From Myxococcales bacterium (GTDB lineage Bacteria; Myxococcota_A; Polyangia; Palsa-1104): DNA of 64,000 nt. Below are positions 1-8,799 of this stretch, one piece after another (within the stretch, counting starts at the first letter, position 1; each line of letters starts with the position of its first letter). Below the pieces are notes generated by a model. That model saw only the letters and a program-made list of their open reading frames with translations. It searched no databases and had not been told where the DNA came from. The translations under genes were made by a program, and so were the position numbers. Location of the stretch: contig PNAM01000010.1 in NCBI GenBank assembly GCA_003170275.1, positions 113,228 through 177,227 on the forward strand, given 5' to 3'.

Positions 1-721
1 GGATGTAGCTGCGCAGATTGACGACCTTCGAGAACTCGCCTCCGTAGAAGCGCCGCTCGCGCGTCCAGACGGGATCTACCCCGTAGATTTCACAGACCCG
101 CGCGAAGAGGACTCGCTGCTTCGAGACCGGCTTGCCATTGAGGCGAACGACACCCGCGCGATCGCGCTTGAGCTCGTGGAATCGCCGGCCAAACCAGAAC
201 CACACCTGGCCTTGTCGCGTGGCGTGCGACGACGAGTCCGACGAGTAAGGCCGGTAGCGTCGGAGGATCGTCTGGCTGCCGCAGCCAAGCAGATGGAGGG
301 GGTGTCCGCCAGCAGCCCGAACGACCTGATGGAGATACGAACGGTCCGCGTTCGCCCGCAGTCGACCAGCAATCCCACCGACTGCGATGAGGTCGCTGAC
401 CTTCTTCATCTCCGCCATGTCGGCGAGCTTGGCGCCGCGCTGGAACACCGGCACCGGACTGAGCCCGGCACGCAGCATGCGGTCGAGGTTTCGACTGGAC
501 CCTGCCGCATCTGCGATCCGATCGAGTGCGAAGTACCGCCAGTACACCGACCCGCGATCCTTCAGATGCCCGATGTACGCATCGAGGGTGACGACGTCCT
601 TTCCCTTCTGAAAGTTCGTGTACGCGCCCGAGTCGAGCAGCACTCGCCAATCCGGGCGCAGGTACTTGTCGACCTCTTTCTCGCCTATCGCGAACGAGGC
701 CAGCACGTTGAAGACTCGCAT
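1..721 (-). CDS. TGT/DpdA-like base-exchange protein (C-terminus beyond window)
   Basis: About 240 codons are visible and the 3' end is outside the window. The protein opens with a hydrophobic strand, then DSGAYTNF at residues 30-37, LDRI near 69, PVPVFQRG near 93 and IAVGGIAG near 115, then HLLGCG. This order (Asp-Ser-Gly motif, Val-Phe-Gln/His strand, Gly-Gly turn, HxxGCG) matches the TIM-barrel tRNA-guanine transglycosylase fold and its phage relatives of the DpdA type, which insert 7-deazaguanines into DNA. The start ATG overlaps the TGA of the upstream ParB-like gene (TGATG), so the two are co-translated. Function in DNA rather than RNA modification is inferred from the phage setting; no deazaguanine biosynthesis gene is in view. 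Confidence 0.6.
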   Translation of the reverse strand, partial: MRVFNVLASFAIGEKEVDKYLRPDWRVLLDSGAYTNFQKGKDVVTLDAYIGHLKDRGSVYWRYFALDRIADAAGSSRNLDRMLRAGLSPVPVFQRGAKLADMAEMKKVSDLIAVGGIAGRLRANADRSYLHQVVRAAGGHPLHLLGCGSQTILRRYRPYSSDSSSHATRQGQVWFWFGRRFHELKRDRAGVVRLNGKPVSKQRVLFARVCEIYGVDPVWTRERRFYGGEFSKVVNLRSYI

Positions 722-1290
722 CAACAGAACTCGACGGAGATCCCTGCCTCGGACAGCGCAGCCGTCACGACTGCGCGGGCCTTCTGCGCCTGGACCAGGA
801 GCACCTTGAAAGCGATCTTCTCCTTGCCCTCGTCGACAATCTCCCGGTCCGCGTCCTCATCCGCGAAGGGGTCGTCGTAGTCGGCGACGAGCGCGTTGAT
901 CTCGCGGTCTGAGAAGCCTGCGGTGTCCAGCTCCTCGGGGTCGAAGGACTTGAGCAGCGCTGCGAGTTTCTCGTCGTCCCAGGTCGCCTGCTCATTGAGC
1001 TTGTTGTCCGCGAGCGCGAGCAGGTGTGCATCGGCCGGGTCGAGGTCAAGAAACCGGACGGGCACCTTCTTGAGCCCGAGCTGGACCGCGGCCTTGAGGC
1101 GAGTGTGGCCAGCGATGACCTCGCGGTCGGCGAGCCGAGCAACGATGGGCGCCCCGAAACCGAACCGCTTGATCGACCTCGCGACCTTCTCGACGGCCTG
1201 CTCGTTGAGGCGCGGGTTGTCGGCCCACGGGCGCAGGTCTTCGATCGCCACCCACTCGGCGGCGCTCTCGACGACCTTCGCCTTCGCCAT
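721..1290 (-). CDS. ParB/sulfiredoxin-fold N-terminal domain protein
   Basis: This 189-aa protein carries the ParB N-terminal signature: LRPWADNPRLN near residue 20, IKRFGFGAPIVA near 43 and GHTRLKAA near 61. A C-terminal half continues as LADNKLNEQATWD, typical of phage ParB-like proteins. Such domains in phages are DNA-binding or nuclease/NTPase modules often encoded beside DNA-modification or packaging genes. Translation is coupled to the TGT-like gene by a TGATG overlap, and an AGGTT Shine-Dalgarno-like stretch precedes the ATG. In known deazaguanine clusters a ParB/sulfiredoxin-fold protein (DpdB) works with DpdA, so a paired role is plausible, but the fold is too common in phages to prove it. 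Confidence 0.75.
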   Translation of the reverse strand: MAKAKVVESAAEWVAIEDLRPWADNPRLNEQAVEKVARSIKRFGFGAPIVARLADREVIAGHTRLKAAVQLGLKKVPVRFLDLDPADAHLLALADNKLNEQATWDDEKLAALLKSFDPEELDTAGFSDREINALVADYDDPFADEDADREIVDEGKEKIAFKVLLVQAQKARAVVTAALSEAGISVEFC

Positions 1291-1346
1291 TGCGGAACCT
1301 CGACGATTGGGTATGCGCCCCGCAAACCAGGCGCAGGGGTGCAGCG

Positions 1347-1736
1347 CTACGCCGCTGTCCCCGCGATCACTACACGATCGCCCGCCACCCCAGGTCGGCT
1401 GGCGCGCACGAGCAACCGCATGTTGCTCACGCCGTTGGTGATGGCGCTGAGCGAGTAGGATTTCTGCCCGCCCGGCCCGACCACGAACGAGTGTTCGAGC
1501 TCGAGAATTCCGGTGTCGTCACGAAAGCTCGAAAAGTCTGCCCAAAGCTTGTCATTCCTGCTGCATTGCACCTTCACGACCAGTGAATCCGCTATCAAAC
1601 CCGTGGCGAATTCGAGGTCGATCTGGGCGCGCAGGTTGAATCGTCCGGGCTGAAAAACCCGGCCCGCCACGTAGTCCATGCTGATCGCCGGGCCTTCGAG
1701 CAGCAGCAACTCACCGAGATCAGGGAATTCTTTCAT
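1347..1736 (-). CDS. Hypothetical phage protein, beta-rich
   Basis: 129 aa, starting at the ATG preceded by GAGGGAGACG; the longer reading frame upstream has no ribosome site. The sequence is rich in beta-strand-like segments and lacks a signal peptide or membrane segment. Its size, composition and place in the minus-strand phage operon suggest a small virion or head-tail protein, but I do not recognise the family. Confidence 0.6.
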   Translation of the reverse strand: MKEFPDLGELLLLEGPAISMDYVAGRVFQPGRFNLRAQIDLEFATGLIADSLVVKVQCSRNDKLWADFSSFRDDTGILELEHSFVVGPGGQKSYSLSAITNGVSNMRLLVRASRPGVAGDRVVIAGTAA

Positions 1737-1883
1737 CGTCTCCCTCTCTCTCGTCAGGGCGCGGTCAACTCGGGCGTCCGGAACTATCCGGAACTGTCTG
1801 GCCCGCGCGCGCCGTTTCAAAAACGGCCTTTAGGACGCGGGGCCTTTGTGCAAGCGACTGCTTCGCCCCCTGTCGTCCCAGCC

Positions 1884-2099
1884 CTAATAAATTCGGCCGT
1901 GTCGCCCGCGCCCCTTCAGGGCGCGCGCCTTCGGCACGCTGCGTTTGGCGCCCCGACGCACGCCGCGCGTGTGGGGCTTGCCGGCGCCCCGCGACCGACG
2001 CACGAGCATGTACGCGACGAGCCCTCCTCCTCCGGCAACGATGACGCCGGACGCGACGAACAGGATGAGAACGATGTGGCTGTGCAAGAATTCGATCAT
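1884..2099 (-). CDS. Small single-pass membrane protein
   Basis: About 71 aa with one strong N-terminal membrane segment (IVLILFVASGVIVAGGGGLV, about residues 8-28) followed by a highly basic tail full of Arg and Lys. The start is set by AGAGGT five bases before the ATG. In a phage operon this topology would fit a holin-like or accessory lysis protein, but no specific family is evident. Confidence 0.55.
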   Translation of the reverse strand: MIEFLHSHIVLILFVASGVIVAGGGGLVAYMLVRRSRGAGKPHTRGVRRGAKRSVPKARALKGRGRHGRIY

Positions 2100-2178
2100 G
2101 GGCACCTCTGACATGGGTTGGACTACGGAAGGCCCGGAGCTGCGTGCCCCGAGAGCCCTGGATGCGGACGGCGCGTCT

Positions 2179-2499
2179 CTACGCGGACGCACTACTCAGA
2201 CGAGCGTTGACGACCTGCCTGATCGCATCGGCGGTGCGCCGCTGCTTCTTCTCCTGCTTCTCGAGCTTGTGCCGGTGGGCCTTGTTGGTGCGGTCGAGAT
2301 CCTGGAGGGTCGAGATGATCGACGGACCTTCGCCGAACCCGAATCCAAGCTCCTCGTTGATGAAGCTGGCTGGCGGGCTGTCCATCGCTCGGCAAACTTC
2401 ACCGAGCAGGTGATGGACATCGGCGGTCGCCTTCGCCTCTCGCCAAGCCAATGCGGCAACTTGGCGCCGGTCCCATTCGTCCGTGTTTGTGTGCGCCAT
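2179..2499 (-). CDS. Hypothetical phage protein with coiled-coil C-terminus
   Basis: 106 aa from the ATG beginning MAHTNTDEW; the frame extends further upstream but lacks a better start. Residues about 60-100 are strongly charged and heptad-like (KLEKQEKKQRRTADAIRQ), predicting a coiled coil. It opens the second minus-strand phage operon and is transcribed away from the metallophosphoesterase gene. Function unknown. Confidence 0.55.
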   Translation of the reverse strand: MAHTNTDEWDRRQVAALAWREAKATADVHHLLGEVCRAMDSPPASFINEELGFGFGEGPSIISTLQDLDRTNKAHRHKLEKQEKKQRRTADAIRQVVNARLSSASA

Positions 2500-2606
2500 G
2501 AATATTAGGCAACTTCGCGGTTGTCGCGAGTCCACAGGATCGTCTCCGCGTGCCAGTTCCTCCTTCGATTGGGCTCTGGGCTCTATCCTGGTAACCTTGG
2601 GGACCA

Positions 2607-4163
2607 ATGGGTTTCCACTTCAGCATCGAGCACACGAATCTCGTCGCTTTCCTGACCACGCCGGCGGCCGAGCCCCCGCGCGCCAGCAGAAACCAGCTCT
2701 ACGGCTTGGTCGCCGCGCTCGCCTACCCGAATGCGGAGAGCTTCCTGGTTTCTCGCGACCCTCAATGGCTCGACCGTGTGCGCTTGCTGGGCGAAGAAGC
2801 GTTGCGCAAGATCGATCAGGTTCGCGAATATGCGATCGTGGATCCAGACCAAGTGGAGGAGTCTCTTCGCAAGCTGCGTGCCGAATTCGGGCAGTACGAT
2901 CTCTACGCCCTCGTCGTCCCTCCGGTCGCGAACTATGACAACTACTCGCGTTGGAGAGCGACCGGCACCGCACGGCTCGTGGGTGACTACCTCGCCCGAA
3001 CTACGGAAGCGGCGCTGATCCTCTTTCCCGAGTACGATAGTGCCCCCGATCTCGCGGCACTTGATCCCCTCCCTGCTTGTGCGGCTTTGGCCGATCGTTT
3101 GGGCGATGGTCCCGGAGTGGTCTTCTGGACGCCCAGGGGAACGGCCGTGTTCGTGCCCGAACGACACGTCGAGGATCTGGTTCCTCAACTCCTGATGGCG
3201 CTGCGTAGCGGTAGACCCAGTGATCTGGATCGGCTCCTCGAGAGCGCCAGCGAGCGCAAGCAGCGGCGTGTCCTCCAGTTGAGCGACCTTCACTTCGGTA
3301 CCAACGAGGCTGCCCGAAACCTGCCAATGCTAGAGGCTGAGTTGTTCGACGTGGTTCGCGAGGTGGATCGCGTCGTGATCACGGGCGATCTGTTCAACAA
3401 CCCTGAGCCGCAGTCGGCTGCTGCGTTCCGGGCGTTTCGGTTGGGCCTTGAGAGGATCTGTCGTGGGCATCCAATCGTGATACCGGGGAACCACGACCAA
3501 CGGGTCTTGGGCAACAGCTTGGTCTCCGTCGGCCAGACCTTCGAACAGATCTCGCAGATCCCGTGGGCTCCCGTCGTCGTCGATGACGATCTCGGTACCG
3601 TCTTTCTCTGCCTGAACTCGTCGATCACGGGGAACTTCGCCCGCGGTCGCGTCACGACGGAGCAACTCGTCGCCACGGGTGCGGAGCTGCGCAGTGCCCT
3701 CGCCAAGACGCCACACGTGCGCGATTACCTGCGAGTGGTGCTGGTTCACCATCATCCATTCGGGTTCGAGACGCGTCCTAGCACCTTCGTTCAACGCCTC
3801 CTCTCCGTGGTCGGCCTCTCGGACGAAACCTTCCTCCTCTTGGGAGACGCGCGCGAATTCCTCGACTGGTGTGCCCGCTGGGAAGTTTCCATCGTCTTGC
3901 ACGGACACAAGCACGTCGCCCGGTACTTCAGCGAGGTGATTCACCCGGAGGGCGCGCGGCAGCATCCGGTTACTGCCGTCGGATGCGGCACTTCGCTCGG
4001 CGCCGAGGGCTTGCCACTCTCGTACAACATCATCCACTGGGACGACCAACAGAGGCGATGGATGGCCAGGTTCTTCGAGAGCGTTAGCGGCGGTCCCTTC
4101 GTTCCCAAGCTCATCACAACGACGCGGACGATCGAAACGCCAGCAGCGGGCGTGGGCGGCTAA
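2607..4163 (+). CDS. Calcineurin-like metallophosphoesterase with N-terminal extension
   Basis: 518 aa. Residues about 225-460 carry the full metallophosphoesterase signature: LSDLHFG, GDLFNN, GNHDQ, VHHHPF and LHGHKH, which bind the two catalytic metals. About 220 residues precede the catalytic domain and match no domain I know. It stands on the opposite strand to the surrounding phage operons, as expected of a moron or cargo gene. Substrate (nucleotide, nucleic acid or protein) cannot be told from sequence. The ATG at 2607 has a GGGGA ribosome site. Confidence 0.8.
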   Translation: MGFHFSIEHTNLVAFLTTPAAEPPRASRNQLYGLVAALAYPNAESFLVSRDPQWLDRVRLLGEEALRKIDQVREYAIVDPDQVEESLRKLRAEFGQYDLYALVVPPVANYDNYSRWRATGTARLVGDYLARTTEAALILFPEYDSAPDLAALDPLPACAALADRLGDGPGVVFWTPRGTAVFVPERHVEDLVPQLLMALRSGRPSDLDRLLESASERKQRRVLQLSDLHFGTNEAARNLPMLEAELFDVVREVDRVVITGDLFNNPEPQSAAAFRAFRLGLERICRGHPIVIPGNHDQRVLGNSLVSVGQTFEQISQIPWAPVVVDDDLGTVFLCLNSSITGNFARGRVTTEQLVATGAELRSALAKTPHVRDYLRVVLVHHHPFGFETRPSTFVQRLLSVVGLSDETFLLLGDAREFLDWCARWEVSIVLHGHKHVARYFSEVIHPEGARQHPVTAVGCGTSLGAEGLPLSYNIIHWDDQQRRWMARFFESVSGGPFVPKLITTTRTIETPAAGVGG

Positions 4164-4361
4164 GCGACGGACGTCTGACTGAACGCATGTTGCGCGACAA
4201 GGTGACGCATCCCTGGTCGCGCCCTCTGGTGTACGCTGCCTGGCTAAAATAGGGGGACACTGATGGCGCACTCAGATGGCGTTGACGCTGCAAGAATCGC
4301 GCTGCAGAGACGGGATCGAAGCCGGGACGCGGACTCTCGGATCAACAGGGCAAGAGGCGCA

Positions 4362-5378
4362 ATGACTCGCCTAGTCCCTGTTTGCTGCCTCATCGCACTC
4401 TGTGCTTCATGTTCCCCGATACCTGTCTACCAGATACAGGATACCGCTGAGAAAGGAGGCCTCGGCTTCTTCCCCATCATCGCATTTGACCAGCGCAAGA
4501 CGATCTACGAGCAAACTTGGTATGAGCTGACCGTTACCAAGACGCTCGCGCCTGCTGATGATCCAAGCACAACGTATACGCAGAAGATCGTCCGATACAC
4601 GAGCGACCCAGAATCAGCGGGGAAGGTGTACAGGGCGTTTAGCGCTGAGGAGAGGCCGGAAAAGGGTTGGGCGGCGATCACAGAGGCGTTTATTGCTCCG
4701 GTTGTCCCCCCCGCCAAGCCAACCTGGACTCTGCTCGATGTTAACCCTCCCGCGCCATTCGATCTCATAAACCCAAGTGCAGGGAAGGAGCTCCAGAAAC
4801 TCATCGGGCAGCCTGCTGGGCTGGCGATCGTTTCCGTGGAGCACTCACAAGTTCACGGGCCGGGCAGAAAGAAGCAGTATTTCAATGTCCAGGCGCCCTA
4901 TGGCGGCACTGCACAAGCTGACGCTCACCTGAATACCGATGGAAGCCTTTCGGAAGGAAGCGGTCAGATTGAGGATACGATGCCGGGAAAATGGGTCGAT
5001 GCGTTCTCAGCCATAACAGCGGCCGGGCTCAGCGCGATTGGAAGCGTGTTCAAAGCTGCGGGCGAGGGCAAACCTGGAATCAAGAGCGTGCAGCTAGATG
5101 TGAAGCCAGTTCGTCGGCTCTACACGCTCACGCTGCTTCGACCTGTCGAGTTCAAGGAGACAGACTGCGGCACCCTCGAGTCTAGGCTCCAAGGGAAAGA
5201 AACGGGCGCGTGTCGCGCGTCGCTGATCACGAGCATGGCGCCCGCAGACACGAACAATAGCGATCCGACTGATGCCGCGGACAACGCGACCGAGGACGAC
5301 ACTTCGAAGAAGAAGAAGACTGCCGACCCCAAGAAGGCGGATGCCAAGAAGCCCAAGAAGAAGAAGGCGGAAAAGTAG
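4362..5378 (+). CDS. Predicted lipoprotein with Lys-rich tail
   Basis: 338 aa starting MTRLVPVCCLIALCASC, a lipoprotein signal with lipobox LCASC and Asp/Glu-free +2 residues, so outer-membrane sorting is likely. The ATG at 4362 is preferred over the longer frame because AGAGG lies four bases upstream and the signal peptide begins there. The body is an uncharacterised extracytoplasmic domain, and the last 35 residues are almost all Lys/Asp/Ala/Pro. It lies 11 bases before a trypsin-like gene and is probably in one transcript with it. Confidence 0.7.
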   Translation: MTRLVPVCCLIALCASCSPIPVYQIQDTAEKGGLGFFPIIAFDQRKTIYEQTWYELTVTKTLAPADDPSTTYTQKIVRYTSDPESAGKVYRAFSAEERPEKGWAAITEAFIAPVVPPAKPTWTLLDVNPPAPFDLINPSAGKELQKLIGQPAGLAIVSVEHSQVHGPGRKKQYFNVQAPYGGTAQADAHLNTDGSLSEGSGQIEDTMPGKWVDAFSAITAAGLSAIGSVFKAAGEGKPGIKSVQLDVKPVRRLYTLTLLRPVEFKETDCGTLESRLQGKETGACRASLITSMAPADTNNSDPTDAADNATEDDTSKKKKTADPKKADAKKPKKKKAEK

Positions 5379-5389
5379 GGCGAACGCCC

Positions 5390-6280
5390 GTGGACCGCGA
5401 AGATCGATTGCGACTCATGCGCAGGCAACTGAAGCCGCACCGCGACACGCTCTTTGCGTTTGAACGCGTAGCTCATGTTGATGTTGGCTACCGCTACGAG
5501 GGAGGTGTGCCAACCAATAAGCTTGCTGTCCGACTGTTCGTCCACGGCCCAAAACGGTCGCGTCAGAAGGCGAAGGCTTACGTCCTCGCGCCTCGCCGAT
5601 TCAGAGGACTCCCAATCGACGTTGTTTGCGGCACCTTCGTCAAGCACTGCCAGGCCCGTAGAGATCCGTCGCGTGGAGGAGTGGTCCGGCCCCTAGTCGG
5701 CGGTATCGCGATTTCAACAGCTCAGGATGAGACTGGAACACTTGGTGTAGTTGTTCGAGCGAACGATGGCCGGACAATCGGTCTAACAGCCGACCACGTA
5801 GTTCATTCGTCGCCAGAGATATTTCAGCCGCCGTGCGGCAGCGGAACCGAACAGCAAGTCGGACATGCGATGGACGTTGATGCGTTGTTGAGTTCGGTCG
5901 CCTTGGATCTCACGGGAACTGCGACTTCAGTTGGAGTCCTCCGTGGTTTGCGGCAGCCGCTCGTTCGAGCAGCAACCGATTCTGAAATGGACGCTCTCAT
6001 CGCTCACAGAGTGCCGGTTTGGAAGTCGGGTGAACGCTCTGGCGTGACTCAAGGGTTCGTGTCCGGCTATGACCGGGGCGTCGTGAGCGTGAGTGACTCT
6101 TCCGGCACGCAGGTACCAGAGGTGGCGTGTGGGGGAGACTCCGGCTCGATCTGGGTTACGGCCCAAGGAATCGGCGTTGGTCTCCACTATGGCGGGCTCG
6201 CAAGAGGATCTAGCGAGGCAATAGTCGGATGGGCTCAGAGTCTATCAGCGATCGCGGTTCGCTTCGGACTTGCCCTTTGA
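5390..6280 (+). CDS. Trypsin-like serine protease domain protein
   Basis: 296 aa starting with GTG, 11 bases after the lipoprotein stop. The chymotrypsin-fold triad is visible: His in TADHVVH, Asp in VALDLT, Ser in CGGDSGS. There is no signal peptide, so it should act in the cytoplasm, unlike most proteases of this fold. The N-terminal 100 residues are basic. A cytoplasmic trypsin-like domain in an accessory locus suggests processing of a partner protein or a conflict role; the lipoprotein upstream is the obvious neighbour but need not be the substrate. Confidence 0.75.
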   Translation: MDREDRLRLMRRQLKPHRDTLFAFERVAHVDVGYRYEGGVPTNKLAVRLFVHGPKRSRQKAKAYVLAPRRFRGLPIDVVCGTFVKHCQARRDPSRGGVVRPLVGGIAISTAQDETGTLGVVVRANDGRTIGLTADHVVHSSPEIFQPPCGSGTEQQVGHAMDVDALLSSVALDLTGTATSVGVLRGLRQPLVRAATDSEMDALIAHRVPVWKSGERSGVTQGFVSGYDRGVVSVSDSSGTQVPEVACGGDSGSIWVTAQGIGVGLHYGGLARGSSEAIVGWAQSLSAIAVRFGLAL

Positions 6281-6309
6281 GATGTGGGGCCCTGGATATC
6301 GCCGCGCCG

Positions 6310-6735
6310 CTACGCACGCTTTTCGTGGGTCAGACCGAGCGTCTTGTTGATGGTTTTGAGCACCGCTTGTCTGGTGCATCCCACGAGAAAGGCAATCTCC
6401 GACAAGTTGAGCGGTCGACTCTGCCATACCCACGGCTCGTACTCGCGTCGCTGACCGAGGTTTCGATAGGGAACGCGGATGGTGTGGTCGCGGACGAGGC
6501 CGAAGATCTGGATCGTACGCTCGCTAACTTGCCGAAGCCGTCTGCCAGTCGGCAGCGATAGGCTGGCGATAAGCGGCATCTTCGAGGGATCATCCAGTAG
6601 CTCCTCGCGGCGACTGCCCTGCGACCAATCAGCGTTCACCGGATCTCGCTTGCATTCGGCGCACAGTCGAGACGTTTGATTTGTCGAGTCGCAGATCGCG
6701 CAAAGCGGCCGATACGGCTTGGACGAGTCGCTCAT
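6310..6735 (-). CDS. Zinc-finger plus HTH protein (late-regulator-like)
   Basis: 141 aa. Residues about 12-28 form a four-Cys zinc knuckle (CAIC ... CAEC) and residues about 110-135 form a helix-turn-helix (LSEIAFLVGCTRQAVLKTI). It ends the phage early operon directly after RusA, with an ATGA overlap, the usual place for an antitermination or late-gene regulator of the Q type. Assignment as a regulator is inference from architecture and position. Confidence 0.6.
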   Translation of the reverse strand: MSDSSKPYRPLCAICDSTNQTSRLCAECKRDPVNADWSQGSRREELLDDPSKMPLIASLSLPTGRRLRQVSERTIQIFGLVRDHTIRVPYRNLGQRREYEPWVWQSRPLNLSEIAFLVGCTRQAVLKTINKTLGLTHEKRA

Positions 6736-7202
6736 AGTCCAAGCACGGTGATCTCGATCTCGACTCGGGGACGCACCCTGTCGATATCGAGCCGCGAGCC
6801 GTCCCAACTCGCGATATGTTTGTCATTAGAGAGCAGCCGGGCGCGCTGGAGGAAGTCACCGAGGCCCTTCTCGTAGTTGTCGAGGTCGCCGGCCGCTCGA
6901 TCTCGGTAGAAGACGGCCGCGACCCGCACGGGGACGACGATCATCCCCTTGAGGCCGCTCGCCTGGCGGAGGAACGGCACCTGCTCGAGCGCCGCCTTGA
7001 GCCACCGCCGACATGGGCGGCTGGGCAGGATGATGAGACGCCTCTTGTTCCACACTGGGACGGGACTGTTGCCCTTGGTCCTCGGCGCGCCGAGCACCTC
7101 GAACCGGAATACTCGCTCAGGCTCGGAAATGAACGGCAGCGGCCAGCGCGCTTCCAAACGGCGCACGCGCTTCTCATCGACGGCAACGCGGATCTTCGGC
7201 AT
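6732..7202 (-). CDS. RusA-like Holliday junction resolvase
   Basis: 156 aa from the ATG that follows a GGGGAGG ribosome site; the annotated frame extends upstream without coding character. The RusA core is present: FEVLGAPRTKG strand, FYRDRAAGDLDNYEKGLGD with the metal-binding DxD region, NDKHI and the closing RPRVEIEI strand. RusA-type enzymes resolve branched DNA during phage replication and recombination. It lies between a small zinc protein and the zinc-HTH regulator in the replication operon. Confidence 0.85.
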   Translation of the reverse strand: MPKIRVAVDEKRVRRLEARWPLPFISEPERVFRFEVLGAPRTKGNSPVPVWNKRRLIILPSRPCRRWLKAALEQVPFLRQASGLKGMIVVPVRVAAVFYRDRAAGDLDNYEKGLGDFLQRARLLSNDKHIASWDGSRLDIDRVRPRVEIEITVLGL

Positions 7203-7218
7203 TGTCAACCTCCCCGCG

Positions 7219-7482
7219 CTAACCGCGCGCCTCCTGGTCGTCGCTGTTGATCGATCCCGCGAACTCGCTGACGGCGCTGTTCTCCACCCAACCGTCGTTC
7301 TCTTCAGCGCCGCGGCAGTCGTCACAGAGCTTGTTCGTCGAGGGGTTGCCAATCCTGCCGGCCGCCGCATCGTACTGGCACACCGCGCACTCGACGCCGA
7401 CGCGCGAAGGCGCCCAGGAGAGGAAGCACGCGTCTGAGCAGAATCGAAAGCCGGACGCACGCCGGCACACGATGCACTTCAT
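7219..7482 (-). CDS. Small multi-Cys zinc protein
   Basis: 87 aa with CIVC, CSDAC, CAVC and CDDC pairs, predicting two zinc sites of the kind found in small phage DNA-binding proteins. A near-perfect AGGAGGT ribosome site precedes the ATG. It overlaps the upstream gene by four bases (ATGA). No enzymatic motif is present. Confidence 0.7.
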   Translation of the reverse strand: MKCIVCRRASGFRFCSDACFLSWAPSRVGVECAVCQYDAAAGRIGNPSTNKLCDDCRGAEENDGWVENSAVSEFAGSINSDDQEARG

Positions 7483-7751
7483 GCGGCACCTCCTGCTGCG
7501 GCGTCGAACGGGGTGCGAGCCTCGATGAATCTCGTCTCGGCCAGCCAGAGAGCCGAGCGCGCGTCGAACAGCTCGGCCCCGGCGCGGGCGAGAACGCGGT
7601 TGCGGCGGGATGGCGACACGCGAGCAATCTCACGCGCAACACTGAACGCCCTCTCGGCGCGCCCATAGCGGAAGCGCGCCTGCTCCAGCTCGTCGAGCGC
7701 CTCGTCACGGCGCCGCTCGAGTCTTCGCCGCGCGTAGTAAGCGACGCTCAT
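7479..7751 (-). CDS. Small alpha-helical phage protein
   Basis: 90 aa, almost entirely helical and charged (RRRLERRRDEALDELEQARF), probably a coiled-coil dimer. GGAGGT precedes the ATG, and both ends overlap neighbouring genes through ATGA, so it is part of the early operon. Function unknown. Confidence 0.65.
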   Translation of the reverse strand: MSVAYYARRRLERRRDEALDELEQARFRYGRAERAFSVAREIARVSPSRRNRVLARAGAELFDARSALWLAETRFIEARTPFDAAAGGAA

Positions 7752-7990
7752 TCGACACCTCCGTGTTCGCGGAGCACTTCGGCCGCGACTCGACGTTGAT
7801 GCTGTTCGTGTAGCTCCATCGCGACGACGAGACGGCCGGCGGCGGACCGAACTGCCGCAGCGCCGGGGCCTGACAGCCCGTCCAGGCGCGCGGCGAGGTG
7901 TTGGCAGTCGCGGAGGATCAAGCGCCTGTCGTTGGTCATGCGAACGGGTGGCAGCGGGCGCACGTGCGCCAGCTCGAGGGCACTGGTCAT
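7748..7990 (-). CDS. Small hypothetical phage protein
   Basis: 80 aa starting MTSALELAHV. The ATG overlaps the stop of the DnaC-like gene (ATGA) and its own stop overlaps the next start in the same way. Helical, no recognisable motif. Confidence 0.6.
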   Translation of the reverse strand: MTSALELAHVRPLPPVRMTNDRRLILRDCQHLAARLDGLSGPGAAAVRSAAGRLVVAMELHEQHQRRVAAEVLREHGGVE

Positions 7991-8799
7991 GGGGATTCTC
8001 CATTCATCGCGGCAAACTCCCGCTGCTGCCCGCGAACGCTTTCTCCGCCGAGCGAGATCCAACGTCCACACTCACGGATGCGGTCAACGACACGCTCGCC
8101 ATAGCCGCCCTTGTCCGGCGGCAGCTTGAATTGCTGCTTGGTCATGTTGCAGGTGAAGACAACCTTCCGGCAGCCGGCGTACCAGGCGTTCACGAGGGTG
8201 TTGAACGTGCGGTGCCAATAGCCCTTGTCGTCGGGGCCTTCGGTTCCGAGATCGTCGACGATGACGACCGGAGCCCGCTTGAGCAGGAGGTAGCGCGGCT
8301 TGTCCTCGAAGGCGATCGGCAGCAGCTCGTCGGCCTGCACGTAGATGCCGCCTTCACGCTGCGACAGCGCCCAGCAGGCCGAGCCCGACTTCCGTGTCCC
8401 GACGCCACCGGAAAGCACCAAGAGGCTGAGCTTCGGATCGGCCATGAGCTCGCGCACCGCGAAGAGCGCATCGCAATGGATGGCGTCCTGATCCCACACG
8501 TTTTGGATGTGCAACTCGGGCGCACCCGCGTTCACCATCCAGCGACGTGCGAGCTGGCGCGCCGTCGGCCTCCGATCGACGAACGTCTCCGGCGGCGGAA
8601 GCGCCTCGGCCAGCGCCGCCAACTCTTGCCGAGACAGCCCGGTTGCACGCTCGGCCGCTGCAAGCCAGTGGTCGCCCAGTTCGACGGTTTCGCGTGCATG
8701 GCGCGCGTACTCGTCGTCGCGAATGCGGCGCGCGTTGGCGGCCGCGCGTTGCTGGAGCGCGACGTGCGCCCGCTGGCCCTCGTCCAGTTCGGCCGTCAT
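7987..8799 (-). CDS. DnaC/IstB-like replication ATPase (helicase loader)
   Basis: 270 aa. The ATPase core begins near residue 130 with LVLSGGVGTRKSGS, followed by Walker B VVIVDDLGTE and the YGERVVDRIRECG helix typical of DnaC-type loaders. The usual glycine before the P-loop lysine is Arg here (GTRKS in place of GTGKS), which could weaken or alter nucleotide binding. The gene follows a replisome organizer with an ATGA overlap, the standard phage replication pair that recruits host DnaB helicase to the origin. Confidence 0.8.
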   Translation of the reverse strand: MTAELDEGQRAHVALQQRAAANARRIRDDEYARHARETVELGDHWLAAAERATGLSRQELAALAEALPPPETFVDRRPTARQLARRWMVNAGAPELHIQNVWDQDAIHCDALFAVRELMADPKLSLLVLSGGVGTRKSGSACWALSQREGGIYVQADELLPIAFEDKPRYLLLKRAPVVIVDDLGTEGPDDKGYWHRTFNTLVNAWYAGCRKVVFTCNMTKQQFKLPPDKGGYGERVVDRIRECGRWISLGGESVRGQQREFAAMNGESP

